From NCBI GenBank assembly GCA_036507285.1, contig CM071836.1, positions 77,329,505 to 77,393,504 on the forward strand: a DNA stretch of 64,000 nt. Direction: 5' to 3'. Source of the stretch: Trichosanthes cucumerina (lineage: Eukaryota; Streptophyta; Magnoliopsida; Cucurbitales; Cucurbitaceae). Shown here piece after piece: positions 33,391 to 44,869 of the stretch. The notes beneath the pieces are model-generated. The model did not search any database. It was not told the DNA's origin and saw only the letters and a program-made list of their open reading frames with translations. Each line of letters opens with the position of its first letter. Positions within the stretch are counted from its first letter, which is position 1. Made by a program: the position numbers and the translations under genes.

Positions 33391-33570
33391 ATTACTCGTC
33401 CCTGAGTAATGCTTATACATTCTAATCAAGGGGTTAGAATAGTCAAGAAATCTCAAAATACCAAGGAATAATCACAATAAAAGCTCAATCTTAGCTCTCA
33501 TTCTAAGAGTTAACAAACCCCCAAACTTAAATCATTACTCGTCCCTGAGTAATGCTTATACATTCTAATC
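33391..33570 (-). repeat. 3' LTR stub and 37-bp direct repeat
   Basis: 33422-33515 matches the outer end of the 5' LTR (39813-39906), with GAGTTAACA at the boundary and the purine tract AAGTTTGGGGGTT (minus strand) beside it. A 37-base stretch beginning ATTACTCGTCCCTGAGTAAT occurs identically at 33391-33427 and 33534-33570. The rest of the 3' LTR is missing. Confidence 0.75.
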
Positions 33571-35316
33571 CCACCAAGAAGCAACAACTACCACTATGCT
33601 CAAGAAAAATGATTCAGCAGTCAAACGATACAAATAGTTACTGATATAGCAGTCCCATTTCTTTTTCTTACAAGAGTTCATCAAAGCTTAGCCTTCACAA
33701 TATTCGCCATAATCAATTTTTTTTCTTTCAAAACAAAAGTACCAAGCCTTAGAAAGCAACCCCACAACTCAACTAGCACAATCCATCTTTGAATTCACTA
33801 TGAACCCCTTAAACTCACAAAAAAGAGAATGAGTTCAATTTCCTTCAACTTTTCTTTCAACAAAGCATTTTTTTTTTTACAGCAAAAAGAGTTATCACTC
33901 CTAAGAATCCCACAAGGCTATCCTTATGCTTACATAGGCAAACATTCGTTCCCTTAGGTTTCTCCTAGCCACTCACCTATGCATAAACTTCTCCTTAGTT
34001 CTTAGAATGGCCACATTGATGATGCAACTCACCTAAGCAACGAGAACTTTATACTAGACTTTAACTTTCCTCTTCTTTTCTTTTTTTTTTTAAGAACTTA
34101 TTTCACTAAAGAAGTTAGAGATAACCCTTTTTGTAAACAGAACCTTCGATTTAAGCACCAACATTTGTGATGAAGGCTACCTAACAACGAGCCCTGCTAC
34201 TAAATTGGGTTGCCAAAGCATATTCATATCCCTTTATTACTGTTCAACTCAAAGGTGAACATGGGTGTCATGTCCAACTCTGGTCTAATAGGCAACTTGG
34301 GTAGAGGAATAACTCTCAAACTTCACTTTTTTTTTCTTTTCTTTTTTTTTTAAAGAGGAGGCATGAGTCCTAAAAAGGAGAGGAATGCTCCTAGGAGTGA
34401 TAACTTTTTATTAGTAGGGTGCCTTACCCTCAAACTTAAATTGCTCATTGTCCCCAATGAGTAAAGAATCAAGGGAAGGAACCCCCAAACTTAGTTATTT
34501 TTCTGTAAAAAAAAAAAAACTAAAGGCAATGAGCATCTCTTTAATCTAAGTTTAAAGGAGCAAATTCTCAAGAGTTGGTGGTTAGCAAGCTAGGGGCACC
34601 ATAAAGCTGCTACAAGCATTGTGTTACATTAAAAGGATTATGGCAAACAAATTAAGCACATCTAAACTCATCAGAAGCAAGAAAGAATTGGAGCAAGCTA
34701 GGCAGGACTATTTATTTCATTTCAACTACGGTGGCAAGCTTACAACTTTCTTTCTTTTTTTTTTAGTTCAGACCAAGCAAAGACAAGATTTAACAACTAA
34801 AAGCAGCCCAACAACAAATAAAACAAAGCAAAACAAACTAACATAACCACAACTGCTGAACTTAAACTTAAAACAACAAAAACAACAAAAAAAAAATAAC
34901 ATTTATTTTACAACCAACAACTCAAAAGGACAGAAACTCCCCTTTCTCTTTAACCTTCATATCCACAACATTTCCAAATAACTCCAAGAGATATCTTCCC
35001 TAATAAAAGAGGACTCCTGATCGCTTATGGGTGAAGCGTTGATTGCACCTACAAAACTAAAAAGAAAAACAACTACAAGAAAAGAAAAGAAACTAAATTA
35101 AACCGAAAAAGCGAAAACAAAACAAGTAAATCAACGAAATCAAATTAATTGCTTGGAGCATATAAGAATTATCAAGAATTATCAAGAATTACACAAGCTC
35201 CCTGAAAATGTTCTTCTCAAGTATCTGTTGAATTGATGGAGGTTATGCCTCTTTGGAACTTCTCTTTCCAATAGTGTTTAGTTCTCATCCCATTTGCTTT
35301 AAATTCTCCCTCATCT
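33571..35316 (-). other. Non-coding 3' part of the Athila-like element
   Basis: Low-complexity sequence with several A/T homopolymer runs of 9-13 bases (for example 33867, 34083, 34342, 34505). No frame resembles a retrotransposon protein. Athila-type elements normally have integrase and sometimes an env-like frame in this part. Confidence 0.6.
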
Positions 35317-36441
35317 TTACCAACACCAATGTCTAAAAACAAATGGATCATCCAAGAAATAAAACTTCACCTCATGGAGAAAAGATTTCAGTTGTTGTTT
35401 TGATAAACCAGGAGACAAAATTCCATAAGCAAGATGGTTGGTAATGTCATCATACCAAGGTTTTCCCACTTTCCTAATGTGATCTACTGTAAATAACTGC
35501 TCATCAATGAAAGAATTCTTACGTTTTGGTTGCTGGAGCAATTTCAACAGTGAAATATCATTTTTCAGTAGCAAACTTACCGATGTGATTATTGAAAAAT
35601 TTTCCTTCTCACCTAGGTAAAAATGCCTTGGATTTGTGGGCAAAGACTTTAACTCACAGACTGGGAGTTCTTTGATAGATGGGTGCAATGATGATGTTTT
35701 CTTTTCCCTTAATTTCAGATGTTCAAAAACTCTCTTGGAGTTAGAAATTTCAGAAAAATTCTTACCATTTTCTTCTAAACTGTTGTTTTCCAAACTCTTT
35801 GTTATTGTTCCTCCAACAGATTGAACATAATGCTCTAGCATTTCCAGCTCAGTGTTCTCTCTAATCCCTTCTTCCAACACTTGAATCACATAACACACCT
35901 CCACATTAGTTGGGTACTTCATTGCATCAAAAATACTGAACTTGATCTCTTGATCATGTACCCTCATTGTAAGTTCACCTTCTTGAACATCAATTAATGT
36001 ATTCCCTGTTGCCAAAAATGGTCTCCCTAAGATAATAGGTACATTTTTATCAGCCTCATAATCCAAGATTATAAAATCTGCTGGAAATATGAATTTATCC
36101 ACTTGTACCAAGATGTCCTCTATCTTCCCCTCAGGATAAGTAATGGATTGGTTAGCTAACCGTAATGTAACTGTGGTGGGCCTAGCTTCACCTATGCCTA
36201 ATGTTTTGTAAATGGACAATGGCATAAGGTTAATGCTAGCTCCTAAGTCACACAAAACTCGCCCTAACTCCTTACCTCCTATGGAAATGGGAATGGTGAA
36301 TGATCCAAGGTCTTGGAATTTAGGAGGAATTGAGTTTGTTACAATGGAGCTACACTCACCTGTCAAAGGGACAACTTCATACTCAACTTGTTTCTTCTTC
36401 TTAGTCAACATATCTTTAAGAAACTTCACATAATTTGGCAT
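35317..36441 (-). CDS. Athila-like protease fused in frame to an integrase N-terminal piece
   Basis: An uninterrupted frame of 374 codons. Residues about 25-160 are the aspartic protease: PPKFQDLGSFTIPISIGG, then CDLGASINLMP, in which D-L-G is the usual active site of this lineage, and VPIILGRPFLAT. A charged linker follows. From about residue 320 the sequence IRKVGKPWYDDITNHLAYGI to FLDDPFVF resembles the segment just before the integrase zinc finger. RT and RNase H, some 500 residues in complete relatives, are missing between, yet the frame stays open. It is preceded by a frameshift from gag, so expression is doubtful. Confidence 0.75.
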   Translation of the reverse strand: MPNYVKFLKDMLTKKKKQVEYEVVPLTGECSSIVTNSIPPKFQDLGSFTIPISIGGKELGRVLCDLGASINLMPLSIYKTLGIGEARPTTVTLRLANQSITYPEGKIEDILVQVDKFIFPADFIILDYEADKNVPIILGRPFLATGNTLIDVQEGELTMRVHDQEIKFSIFDAMKYPTNVEVCYVIQVLEEGIRENTELEMLEHYVQSVGGTITKSLENNSLEENGKNFSEISNSKRVFEHLKLREKKTSSLHPSIKELPVCELKSLPTNPRHFYLGEKENFSIITSVSLLLKNDISLLKLLQQPKRKNSFIDEQLFTVDHIRKVGKPWYDDITNHLAYGILSPGLSKQQLKSFLHEVKFYFLDDPFVFRHWCW

Positions 36442-36671
36442 TTGTTCTAAGGCTTCAACAAAAGGTATATTTATGTGAAGTTGTTTAAAGACATCGAAAA
36501 ACTTCTTAAATTGAGCATTTTAAGTATTCTTTTTCTTCAACCTTTGAGGGAATGGTGGAGGAGGTGGTTTAAAAACTCAGGAATAGTAGTAGGAATGCAC
36601 TCAGATGGTTTTGAAAGTTGTGCTCTAGGTATCTTTTCAATCTCCTCATTTCCTACTTCCCTAGGTTCCAA

Positions 36672-37094
36672 CTAGTCTTCTTTTTTCTCTTCCTCAACTT
36701 GCACTGCAAAGTCCTTCTCTTTTTGTTTCTTCTTACTGATTTCCTCAGGCTTAGTCAATGTTTTCCCACTCCTTAACTCTATGGCTAGCACTTGTTCTTT
36801 TCCTTCTCTTTTTGGAATTTCAGTGTCAGAAGGAAGTTTACCTTGAGGCCTTGATCTTATTTCATTGGCAAGCTGGCCCAATTGCATTTCAAAGTTTCTC
36901 ATTGAAGCTTGTTGACTTTGAATAACAGCATCATTTTTAGCCATATATTCCTTCAACAAACTTTCAAGAGAAGTACCTAGAATATGTTGTGGGGTTGCTA
37001 CTGTCCTCTGATGTTGGAGCATTGTTTGCTGATTTCCATAGGTCTGCTGATTCTGATGCCCAAAACCTGGTGGGTAATTCACCTTTTGTTGCAT
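36672..37094 (-). pseudogene. Athila-like gag, C-terminal part
   Basis: This frame continues 37116-38333 in the same phase after one TGA (37116-37118). It starts MQQKVNYPPGFG, contains a Gln-rich stretch and LGTSLESLLKEYMAKND, and then a Lys/Glu-rich end. It stops at TAG (36672-36674); the frame reads on for about 50 codons before a frameshift near 36555 separates it from the protease frame. Gag-protease thus needs only two stops and one shift to be explained. Confidence 0.75.
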
Positions 37095-37115
37095 TTGAGG
37101 GGTTTGAGAATTACT

Positions 37116-38333
37116 TCATTGACCTCCCCAAGCAAAGTTAGGGTGATTTCTCCAACCTGGGTTATAGGTATTAGAATAAGGATCGTTCCTTTGATTAACT
37201 TGGTTCCCAACATAGTAAACTGAGGCTGGATTACTAGGACAAAATTCAAATGTGTGCCCTTCACCACAATAAGCACATGACTCAGTACTTACCACTTGGT
37301 TCACCATAGCTGCATTTTGAGCATTAGGGGAAGCTTGGGTTGCATTTCCAATAGCTAGATTCTTCAACATGTTGGCCATGGATGCTATTTGGGCATTAAG
37401 AGCGGTTAAAGCATCTAACTCTAACATTCCTTTGCTCTTTTTGCCATGGGAGCTCCTTGAATTAGCCCACTGACAGTTGTTTGAGGATATTCTTTCCAAT
37501 ATCTCAAAAGTTTCATTATAGGTCTTTGACAAAAGAGCCCCATTTGCAGAAGCATCAACAACTTGTTTAGTAGTTGTATTCAACCCATTGTAAATTATCT
37601 CCATTTGAATACAATGAGGGAGTCCATGATGAGGACACTTCCTAAGCAAGTCCTTAAATCTTTCCCAGGCCTCACTTAAGGATTCATCATCAAACTGCTG
37701 AAAAGCCACAATTTCATTTCTAAACTTAGCATTCTTAGTTGGTGGGAAATACTTAATGAGGAATTTTTCAGCAAAGGTGTTCCAAGAATCAACTGCCCCA
37801 GGAGAAAGTGTATTCAACCATGTCTTGGCTGCATCTCTAAGGGAGTAAGGAAACAAACTCAACCTTAGGGCATCTTTAGGCACTCCTGGTAGTATAAAAG
37901 AATCACTAACCCCTAGGAAGGATTTCAAATGCAGATGAGGATCTTCAGATGATAGACCATGAAACTGTCCTATGGTTTGAAGCATTTGAAACATGACAGG
38001 TTTAAGCTCAAACGTTGGGGCTTGGATTTCTGGCCTAATAATCCCAGGATTTAGCTCTTCAACCAAGGGATTGGCATAAGTTCTAATAGCCCTCTCCCTG
38101 TCATCTGCTAAAACAATAACATTGGCAGGAACCATAGCTTGGGGTTCAACTAAAGGTGGTCTAAAGCCTCCTTGGCCGTGTGGTTGGTTTCCAGGACTAT
38201 TTTGAGGATTATTAGGATCTATAGGACCTCCACGAAAATCTGCCATTTTTTCCTTTTGAATCCTTCTTCTTCTATGAAATGCTCTCTCAGGTTCAGGATC
38301 TAGGAAATATTCTAAACCTGGGAAATCATTCAT
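37116..38333 (-). CDS. Athila-like gag (capsid and zinc knuckle), 405 codons
   Basis: The longest open frame of the window. It starts MNDFPGLEYFLDPEPERAFH, close downstream of the PBS. It holds the retrotransposon gag core at about residues 130-260, including SWNTFAEKFLIKYFPPTKNA and RNEIVAFQQF, and a zinc knuckle CAYCGEGHTFEFC at about 355-367. This is the family's capsid and RNA-binding protein. The stop at 37116-37118 is a single TGA inside a longer gag. Because the core is intact, the product could in principle still assemble, which is inference. Confidence 0.85.
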   Translation of the reverse strand: MNDFPGLEYFLDPEPERAFHRRRRIQKEKMADFRGGPIDPNNPQNSPGNQPHGQGGFRPPLVEPQAMVPANVIVLADDRERAIRTYANPLVEELNPGIIRPEIQAPTFELKPVMFQMLQTIGQFHGLSSEDPHLHLKSFLGVSDSFILPGVPKDALRLSLFPYSLRDAAKTWLNTLSPGAVDSWNTFAEKFLIKYFPPTKNAKFRNEIVAFQQFDDESLSEAWERFKDLLRKCPHHGLPHCIQMEIIYNGLNTTTKQVVDASANGALLSKTYNETFEILERISSNNCQWANSRSSHGKKSKGMLELDALTALNAQIASMANMLKNLAIGNATQASPNAQNAAMVNQVVSTESCAYCGEGHTFEFCPSNPASVYYVGNQVNQRNDPYSNTYNPGWRNHPNFAWGGQ

Positions 38334-38436
38334 CCATAATTACAGCACCTGAAAAACAAAGAAGCACCTTAGTTAGACCTTTCTTTCAGCTCAAAAATCA
38401 CTAAAAACAACTCAAGCAAAGTAAAATTCAAACTAA

Positions 38437-38454
38437 TCCCCGGCAACGGCGCCA
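38437..38454 (-). other. Primer binding site, tRNA-Asp type
   Basis: The minus strand reads TGGCGCCGTTGCCGGGGA, the well-known PBS of Athila/Tat-type elements. It lies about 100 bases before the gag ATG. Confidence 0.9.
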
Positions 38455-38460
38455 AAAACT

Positions 38461-39906
38461 TGTTTGCTTAAAAGGGGTGTATGAAATTATCAAGGAAACA
38501 CTCCTAAACTGTGCAAGTATACACAATCTAAGCAGCAAGTGATAAGTAAATTTAATCGTCTCCTCAAGGATTAGTTGTAGAAATTACACAAGGTTGAGTT
38601 GAATTTAATGAGTAAAGGGTAACCAACATAAATGAAATGAATATTGAAATTAGAAATTAAAAGTAACAATTGAAATGCTAAAGTAATGCAGAAGAGGATT
38701 AATAAAAGTAAGGCAACAGCAAACACAGGTTTAACCAAAACAGTAAAAAGATGATAGGATTAGGGATGAAATTATGCTTCAGCAATCTTAATGCTAGAGC
38801 TCAAAACTGCACCAGAGCTCAAAATAGTTTAATTCGCGGAATCTTCCCAGAATTCCTTGCGAGCTAGGCATTCCATTCCCATTAAACACCCTTAATTTAG
38901 CTCCTAACTGTTAACACTAGGTGAGTGACTATCCCTAGACTCCTCAATCACCTGAAAGAAGTAAATCTCTTAATCAGAACTAGTGCCATGCCTTGAAATC
39001 GGTTTATTCTTCCCTTTCCCAAGTTGGAATAAACAATACTAAGATGAGATGGTCAAACAAACCTTAGTTAAGCAGTAAAATCACAAGGCACAAGAGTGAG
39101 ATTGCAGCAAATTACTCTTTCATTAAAGTTGCATCTACATAAAGTCTCCTAATCCTCACCCCAAAGGTGATTAGTTCATGGTGATAAGAAAAGACAACAA
39201 TAAAACAGTAAACCTAGTGTTAAACATGCTTAAAATGGTCTTAGTTACAATATAGAAGAGTAAAGAGCAAGAAAAACAAAAGAATAAAAAGATGGGTGAA
39301 GTTCCAAGGCTTCTTTGGTCCACTCCAGCCTCTTTTCAGTAGAGGAATGCTTCCAAAATTGGCTCTTCTTGATTTTTTTTTGTTGTCTCCTCTCTCAATC
39401 AAGTTTTCCTCTTTTTCCTCTTGTCCACTCTCCTCCTTGCCCTAAAAATGGCTTAGAAAGCCTTTATATCACACCCATATGGAAATGAGGGATGAATAGT
39501 CAAGGAAAAAACGGTTCATGGTTTGCCCATTGGTTCTTGGTGATGTGGCGGTTTTGTCATCTCAATTAATGAGATCTCTCCCACGCGTGTATTCTCATGA
39601 ACTGGTACTAGAATTGTTGCTCCAGCAATCTTGATCCTTCAGCAATTGCACAGCTACAGCAGCTCGAAGCATACCTTCAACACTTCATAACATCCATCTT
39701 CCCAAAAACACCTGAAAACATGGCCAAAATGACAAAATTCAACAATGAAAAGTACTTCAATGGCTTTAAGGTACTTCAAAAGTAATTTGTAAATATTAAC
39801 ACACAAAAGTACCTAATCAAGGGGTTAAAATAGTCAAGAAATCTCAAAATACCAAGGAATAATCACAATAAAAGCTCAATCTTAGCTCTCATTCTAAGAG
39901 CTAACA
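38461..39906 (-). repeat. 5' LTR of the Athila-like element
   Basis: It reads TGTTAGCTCTTAG...CAAACA on the minus strand, 1446 bp, ending six bases from the PBS. The first 94 bases match the 3' LTR stub almost perfectly, with few differences, which suggests a fairly recent insertion. Confidence 0.85.
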
Positions 39907-40330
39907 GGCCGAAGCCAACAAGACTTTTGCAACCTTTAAGTATGCCATAGTGGAAGTAGAAGGAGGTGTCCATGGATTTCATCATTGGGTTGTCCATAAT
40001 AACTAAAGGGTTCACAGTGATTTGGGTCATTATAGATATACTCACTAAGTCGGCTCACTTTCTTCCTGGTAAGCCGATGTATGCAATTGAGAAGTGGGTT
40101 CAATTGTACATGGAATAGGTGGTCATACTTCACGGAGTTCCTGTAAAGATTATTTCGGATAGAGATCCTCGTTTCACTTCTAACTTCTGGTTGAGTTTTC
40201 AGAGAGCTTTAGGCTCTAAGTGCAACTTCAGTAAAACTTTCCATCCCTACAGTGACGACCAAAGAGAGGTTGAACCAGACCCTTGAGGATATGTCTAGAG
40301 TTTTTTTAGAACTAACGACTTTCGAGAACG
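39907..40330 (+). pseudogene. Gypsy integrase core, continuation of 11523-15012
   Basis: The plus strand resumes the gypsy pol with KPTRLLQPLS, MDFIIGL, LTKSAHFLPGKPMYAIEKWV and LHGVPVKIISDRDPRFTSNFW (read in three pieces), the integrase core with its second catalytic Asp in SDRDPRF. About 25 codons between RGM (15012) and this start are missing. Stops interrupt it near 40118 and 40285. The integrase C-terminus and any chromodomain are absent: from about 40320 it passes directly into the 3' purine tract. Confidence 0.75.
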
Positions 40331-40352
40331 AAAATTTTTAAGGTGGGAGGAA
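40331..40352 (+). other. Polypurine tract of the plus-strand gypsy element
   Basis: GAACGAAAATTTTTAAGGTG and then GGAGGAA precede the LTR start TGCCCC. The GACGAAAATTTT-(A/G)-rich tract is typical of the 3' end of this gypsy lineage. Confidence 0.75.
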
Positions 40353-40662
40353 TGCCCCATTTCATCAGTTTTAAAATAAATAAATAAATATACATATTTA
40401 TTTATATATATGTGAAGTAATAATGGAATTAAAGAAAATTAAATTATAAGATAAAATTTTCCACCAACCGCCAAACACCCCCCCACACACACACTTTGTT
40501 TTCTTTCCTTCCGCAGATCTGACGACCCTCTCATTCCTTTCATTTCTCTCTCTCTTTCTCTCTCTCTAAATTTTGCCAATTTCTCTCTAATTTTCTCTCT
40601 AACTTTCGGCATGGTACATGTTGATGTTAGGGTCAAGGGTTTTTTGGCTGGAACTCGAGATC
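40353..40662 (+). repeat. 3' LTR of the plus-strand gypsy element, left piece
   Basis: It starts TGCCCCATTTCATCAG, then has A+T-rich sequence, a CA/TC-rich stretch and CT repeats at 40546-40570. It is cut at 40662 by a copia LTR, with AGATC duplicated (40658-40662 and 52256-52260), and resumes at 52256. I see no match to the 5' side of the element in this part. Confidence 0.65.
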
Positions 40663-42092
40663 TGAAGGGAATGAAACTTCCATAGCGGAAACGACTTTAA
40701 ATCGTCGTGGTGTTCGTTGTGAAAAACGTTTTCTTAAAACTGAATTTATCACATAAATCCTAGGCTAAACATGCTTAAAACGAAGGAAAAACAGTAAGGA
40801 AAGATTACTTACTTGTTGAAGAACACTTCTTCGAGATTTCCTTCTCCAATCACGAACTCTTCATGTCCTCGAACTCTACGATCACGATCTCTCGAAGCGA
40901 ACGGATTGGACACCTCCAATTGATCTTTTCGGTTGTTCTCGGTCAGTAGAGGGAGAGTAGTGGGACTCTCTTTGGTTTAGGGGTAGAGAGGATTTGAGAG
41001 AGATTGAGAGATGAGAGATTGCTCTTTTTGGTGAGATTCCAAAAAATGGCAATTATGTTACCAAAGCCTTCTCACAAAGGCCATATATAATGGTGATAGG
41101 TGGAGTTGAAATCTCCACCTATTTACAAATCACATTTGTAAAATTGTGGATTTTAAATTGAATCACATTCAATTTAATTTCTCTCAATCCAATTTCTCTA
41201 AATTAGCACTAATTAATCAATTAGGCTAACCTATAGTTTATTATGAATCTCATTCACATTAAATTATATATTATGTCAATTATATCTCATATAAATGACA
41301 TAAATACCCTTTTAATGAATTTGAACACTTCAAATTCACACCAAACTGTAAACCCTCAATATATCAAGTTTGAGCCAACCGCGTGACCTAATGAACCTAC
41401 AGATGACGAGCTCCAATGATCCGAGACTAACCTGTCAAACTCTTTGACCCGGTTATTCAACATTTATTAGCTACGAGCATTAGCTACGGTAACACTCCAC
41501 TAAAGCCCGTAGTTGCACTCCTATCACTGTAGGACAAGTTGTGTCCATTGATATAACCAATGCCTGTGAGTCGACCCTTCACAGGTTGTTCGTAGACACT
41601 GTTGGGTCAAATTACCGTTTTACCCATGTGTCTACCTCTTGCTCCTTAAGTCCCCACTGCTCCTCTAATGAACAACAACGTTGTATGGTCCAACCATAAA
41701 CAACACCCCTCTCGGGCCAGTGGGAGGGTGAGCGCCTGTTGTCGAATCCTTGGAGACAACACTTAAGGGAACAACCCCTCTAGTTTCCCTGAATCGGAAT
41801 GAGTGAATTCCATCTCGCGCAGTCAAGTTTCCAGCTCCCCACGTGGTCCTGTCCCTGAGAAGATAAGCATATTGGGCGAGTACCTATGACCACTCTCACC
41901 TGTACTAGTCAAAGGAAAGACCCCCGCAGACAGGAGTCCGTAACACGCTCAGGATTAAGGTTGAGTCACTATTGGTCATCTACGAAGTTATTAGTCCTAT
42001 ACTGTTAATGGTGTTACATCAGTAGGTCTAATAATTCACAGTCTGGTCATGTACAATCTCATTTCACAGGATGCCCCCACTCGCATGTCAAC

Positions 42093-43894
42093 TGAAGGGA
42101 ATGATAATCCCGCGCAGTGGAAGACGATTGAATCGTCGAGGTATCAATATGCAACGTGATTTTATTAAAATTGATCTAACACTAGATCTAGGCTAAACAT
42201 GCTCAAAGAAGAAGAAAATTACAGCAAGATGAGTTTCTACTTACTTGTTGTAGACTTTCTTCAAGATTTCTTCTTCAAATCACGAACTCTTCGTGCTCCT
42301 CGAACTCAACGAACACTCCCACAAAAGGAACTCGAACACAACCAAAACGCCTTCTCGGTTGTTCTCTTTTGGAGAAAGGAAGATGGTGGGATCTTTTTGT
42401 GTTTTGGAAAGGGAGGAGATTAGAGAGAAAGTAGAGAGAACTTTCTTCTTCTCTTTTGAGAAAATCTAAAAAATGAGATTAGAGCTCACCAAACCCTTCT
42501 TGCAAAGGGTTTAAATAGTGGAATGAGGGAGTTAATATCTCCTCATTATTACCACTTTACCATTAACCATAGGTTATGCAAATCTCATTTGCATAACCAC
42601 ATAATATAAGATATCTCATATCTCATATTGCAAATCTCATTTGCAATAATTGTGGATTAATTAAATTGAATCACATCCAATTTAATTTCTCTCAATTAAT
42701 TTCTCCAATTAGCCCTAATTCAACAATTAGGCTAACCTATAGTTTATTATGAATCTCATTCACATTAAACTATATATTATATCATTCATATCTCATATAA
42801 ATGACATAAATGTTTTTAAAGTGAAATTGAGCAGTTCAATTTCATACCAAAACATTAACCCTTCTTTTAACCTGGATGGAGACAAGCGAGGGACCTAATG
42901 AACCTCACGGTGGCGGGCTCCAATGATCCGAGATTAACCTGCCAAACTCTTTGACACGGTTAACAACCATTCATTAGCTACGGTAACACTCCACTATAGC
43001 CCGTAGTTGCTCTCCCGTCAGTGCAGAATATTACGTGTCCACTGATATAACCAATACCCATGAGTCGACCCTTCACAGGTTGTTTGTAGACACCGCTGGG
43101 TCAAATTACCGTTTTACCCCGTGTGTCTACCTCTTGTTCCTTAAGTCTCCACCGCTTCTCTAATGAACAACATATTGTGATGGTCCAACCATACACAACA
43201 CCCTTCTCGGCCGGTAGAAGGGTGGGCGCGTTGTCCAAGCCTCGGAGACAACACTCGAGGAACAACCCTCTAGTTTCCTAAAAAGGGGGAGCGAGTGAAT
43301 TCCATCTCGCGTAGTTAAGTTCCCAGCTCCCTACTTGGTTACGTCCACGAGAAGATAGGCATATTGGGCGAGTAAGCGTGATCACCCACACGCGTACTAG
43401 TCAAAGAACGGACTCGCAGATGGGAGTGCGTAACACGCGCTCGAGATTCGTGTCGAGTCACTAATGGTCATCTCGAAGTTATTAGTCCTCATTGTCAGCG
43501 ATGTTACATCGAGAGGGTCTAATAAATCACGGTCCGGTCTTGTACAATCTCATTGCACAGGATGCCCCACTCGCATGTCAACTACATGAACGAGTCGGAT
43601 CACCTCGTTTGTATCTAATACAAAGCGGGCGCATCCACAATGTATCGAGGATTAGGTCTCCTACCCTATCCATATATCGTGAGACCGTTCGGGTCATTAA
43701 CTCGAACGTGATCCTCCCTGTGTGTCCACTACACACCGTTCAAGTTCTAGTTCTCTCATAAATTCAATGACCCTGGAGCTTAGTTTATTGGAAAAGTTTA
43801 TAAATATTCCGAGACACAAAGTGATGAAATGAATAACTCTTATTAATTTCAAACAATATATTACAAACACGAGATTAGGACAAAAATCCCAACA
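42093..43894 (-). repeat. 3' LTR (family B) of copia element 3
   Basis: TGAAGGGAATGATAATCC...AAAAATCCCAACA on the plus strand. The adjoining AACTCCCACTTGGACT (43895-43910) is the polypurine tract on the minus strand, which marks this as the 3' LTR. Confidence 0.9.
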
Positions 43895-44012
43895 AACTCC
43901 CACTTGGACTAAGCTAGTGGAGAAAATACATTTCTAAAATGTACATAAATTACAATGAAGTAATACAATAAACTAGGGCATTGAATACCCGTTTACACAT
44001 CTCCCACTTGCC

Positions 44013-44740
44013 CTAGTCATGAAGCTCTCGAAGACCTAGACTCTCTAGGTGACCCTTAAACACCTTAGCCGTGAGGGGCTTTGTAAATGGATCAGCTACG
44101 TTGTGCTCCGACGCTATCTGCGTGACCATCACGTCTCCGCGGTGCACAATCTTCCGTATCAGATGATACTTGCGCTCAATGTGTTTGCCTCTCTTATGGC
44201 TCTGAGGCTCACGTGAGTTGGCTCTTGCACTGCTGTTGTCGCGAGCGATTGTGATCGGCAAGTTCATGTTAGGAACAACTTGAAATCTGTCATGAACATC
44301 CTAAGCCAAAGCGACTTCCTTTGCGACTTCACAAGCCGCAACATACTCCGCTTCCATAGTGGAATCGATGCATCCTCGCTTGATGCTTCGCCATACTACA
44401 CTTCGTCCATTCGAATGAAGGTGACCTCGAGGTGGATTTCCTAGAATCCTTATCGGTCTGAAAATCAGAATTCGTGTATCCCGAAACGATCAAATCCCCA
44501 CTTCCATACACTAAGCTGTAGTTCCTCGTTCTCCTAAGATACTTGAGGATTGCATTTATTATCGCCCGGTGATCTAATCTCGGATTGGTGATATCTCTCT
44601 CGACAATTCCTCTTTGCATAACGGATGTCGGGCCTAGTACACAAAGATGGCATACATGAGGCTCTACACGGTGAAGCATATGGAATCCGTCTCATATCCT
44701 CAACATCTTGAGGAGTCTTAGGATCTTGATCCTTAGACAA
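44013..44740 (-). pseudogene. Copia element 3 RNase H segment
   Basis: Pieces in three frames: 44534-44740 (SKDQDPKTPQDVEDMRRIPY), 44329-44679 (GYTNSDFQTDKDSRKSTSRS) and 44013-44267 (ARANSREPQSHKRGKHIERK, then HLIRKIVHRGDVMVTQIASE). Several one-base indels separate them. The stop at 44013 lies about 120 bases before the LTR. Confidence 0.8.
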
Positions 44741-44869
44741 GTGAACCCCATGCCACGAAAGGTAGCAAGCCCCTTCTTGGAGTTCTCGTGCATCTTATAT
44801 CTAGACAACATCTTGTCAATATAAGCGCGCATGAGACAAGGTTAGCGCTCTGTTCTTCCGGTTACGGAC

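Larger units (their letters stand above)
33391..39906 (-). mobile_element. Athila-like Ty3/gypsy element, non-autonomous
   Basis: Minus order: LTR (39906-38461), PBS of the tRNA-Asp type, gag, protease fused to an integrase N-terminal piece, 1.7 kb of non-coding sequence, polypurine tract, and a 94-bp stub of the 3' LTR (33515-33422). RT, RNase H and the integrase core are absent. It sits between a truncated copia LTR and the gypsy integrase, so its left target flank is gone. Confidence 0.8.
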
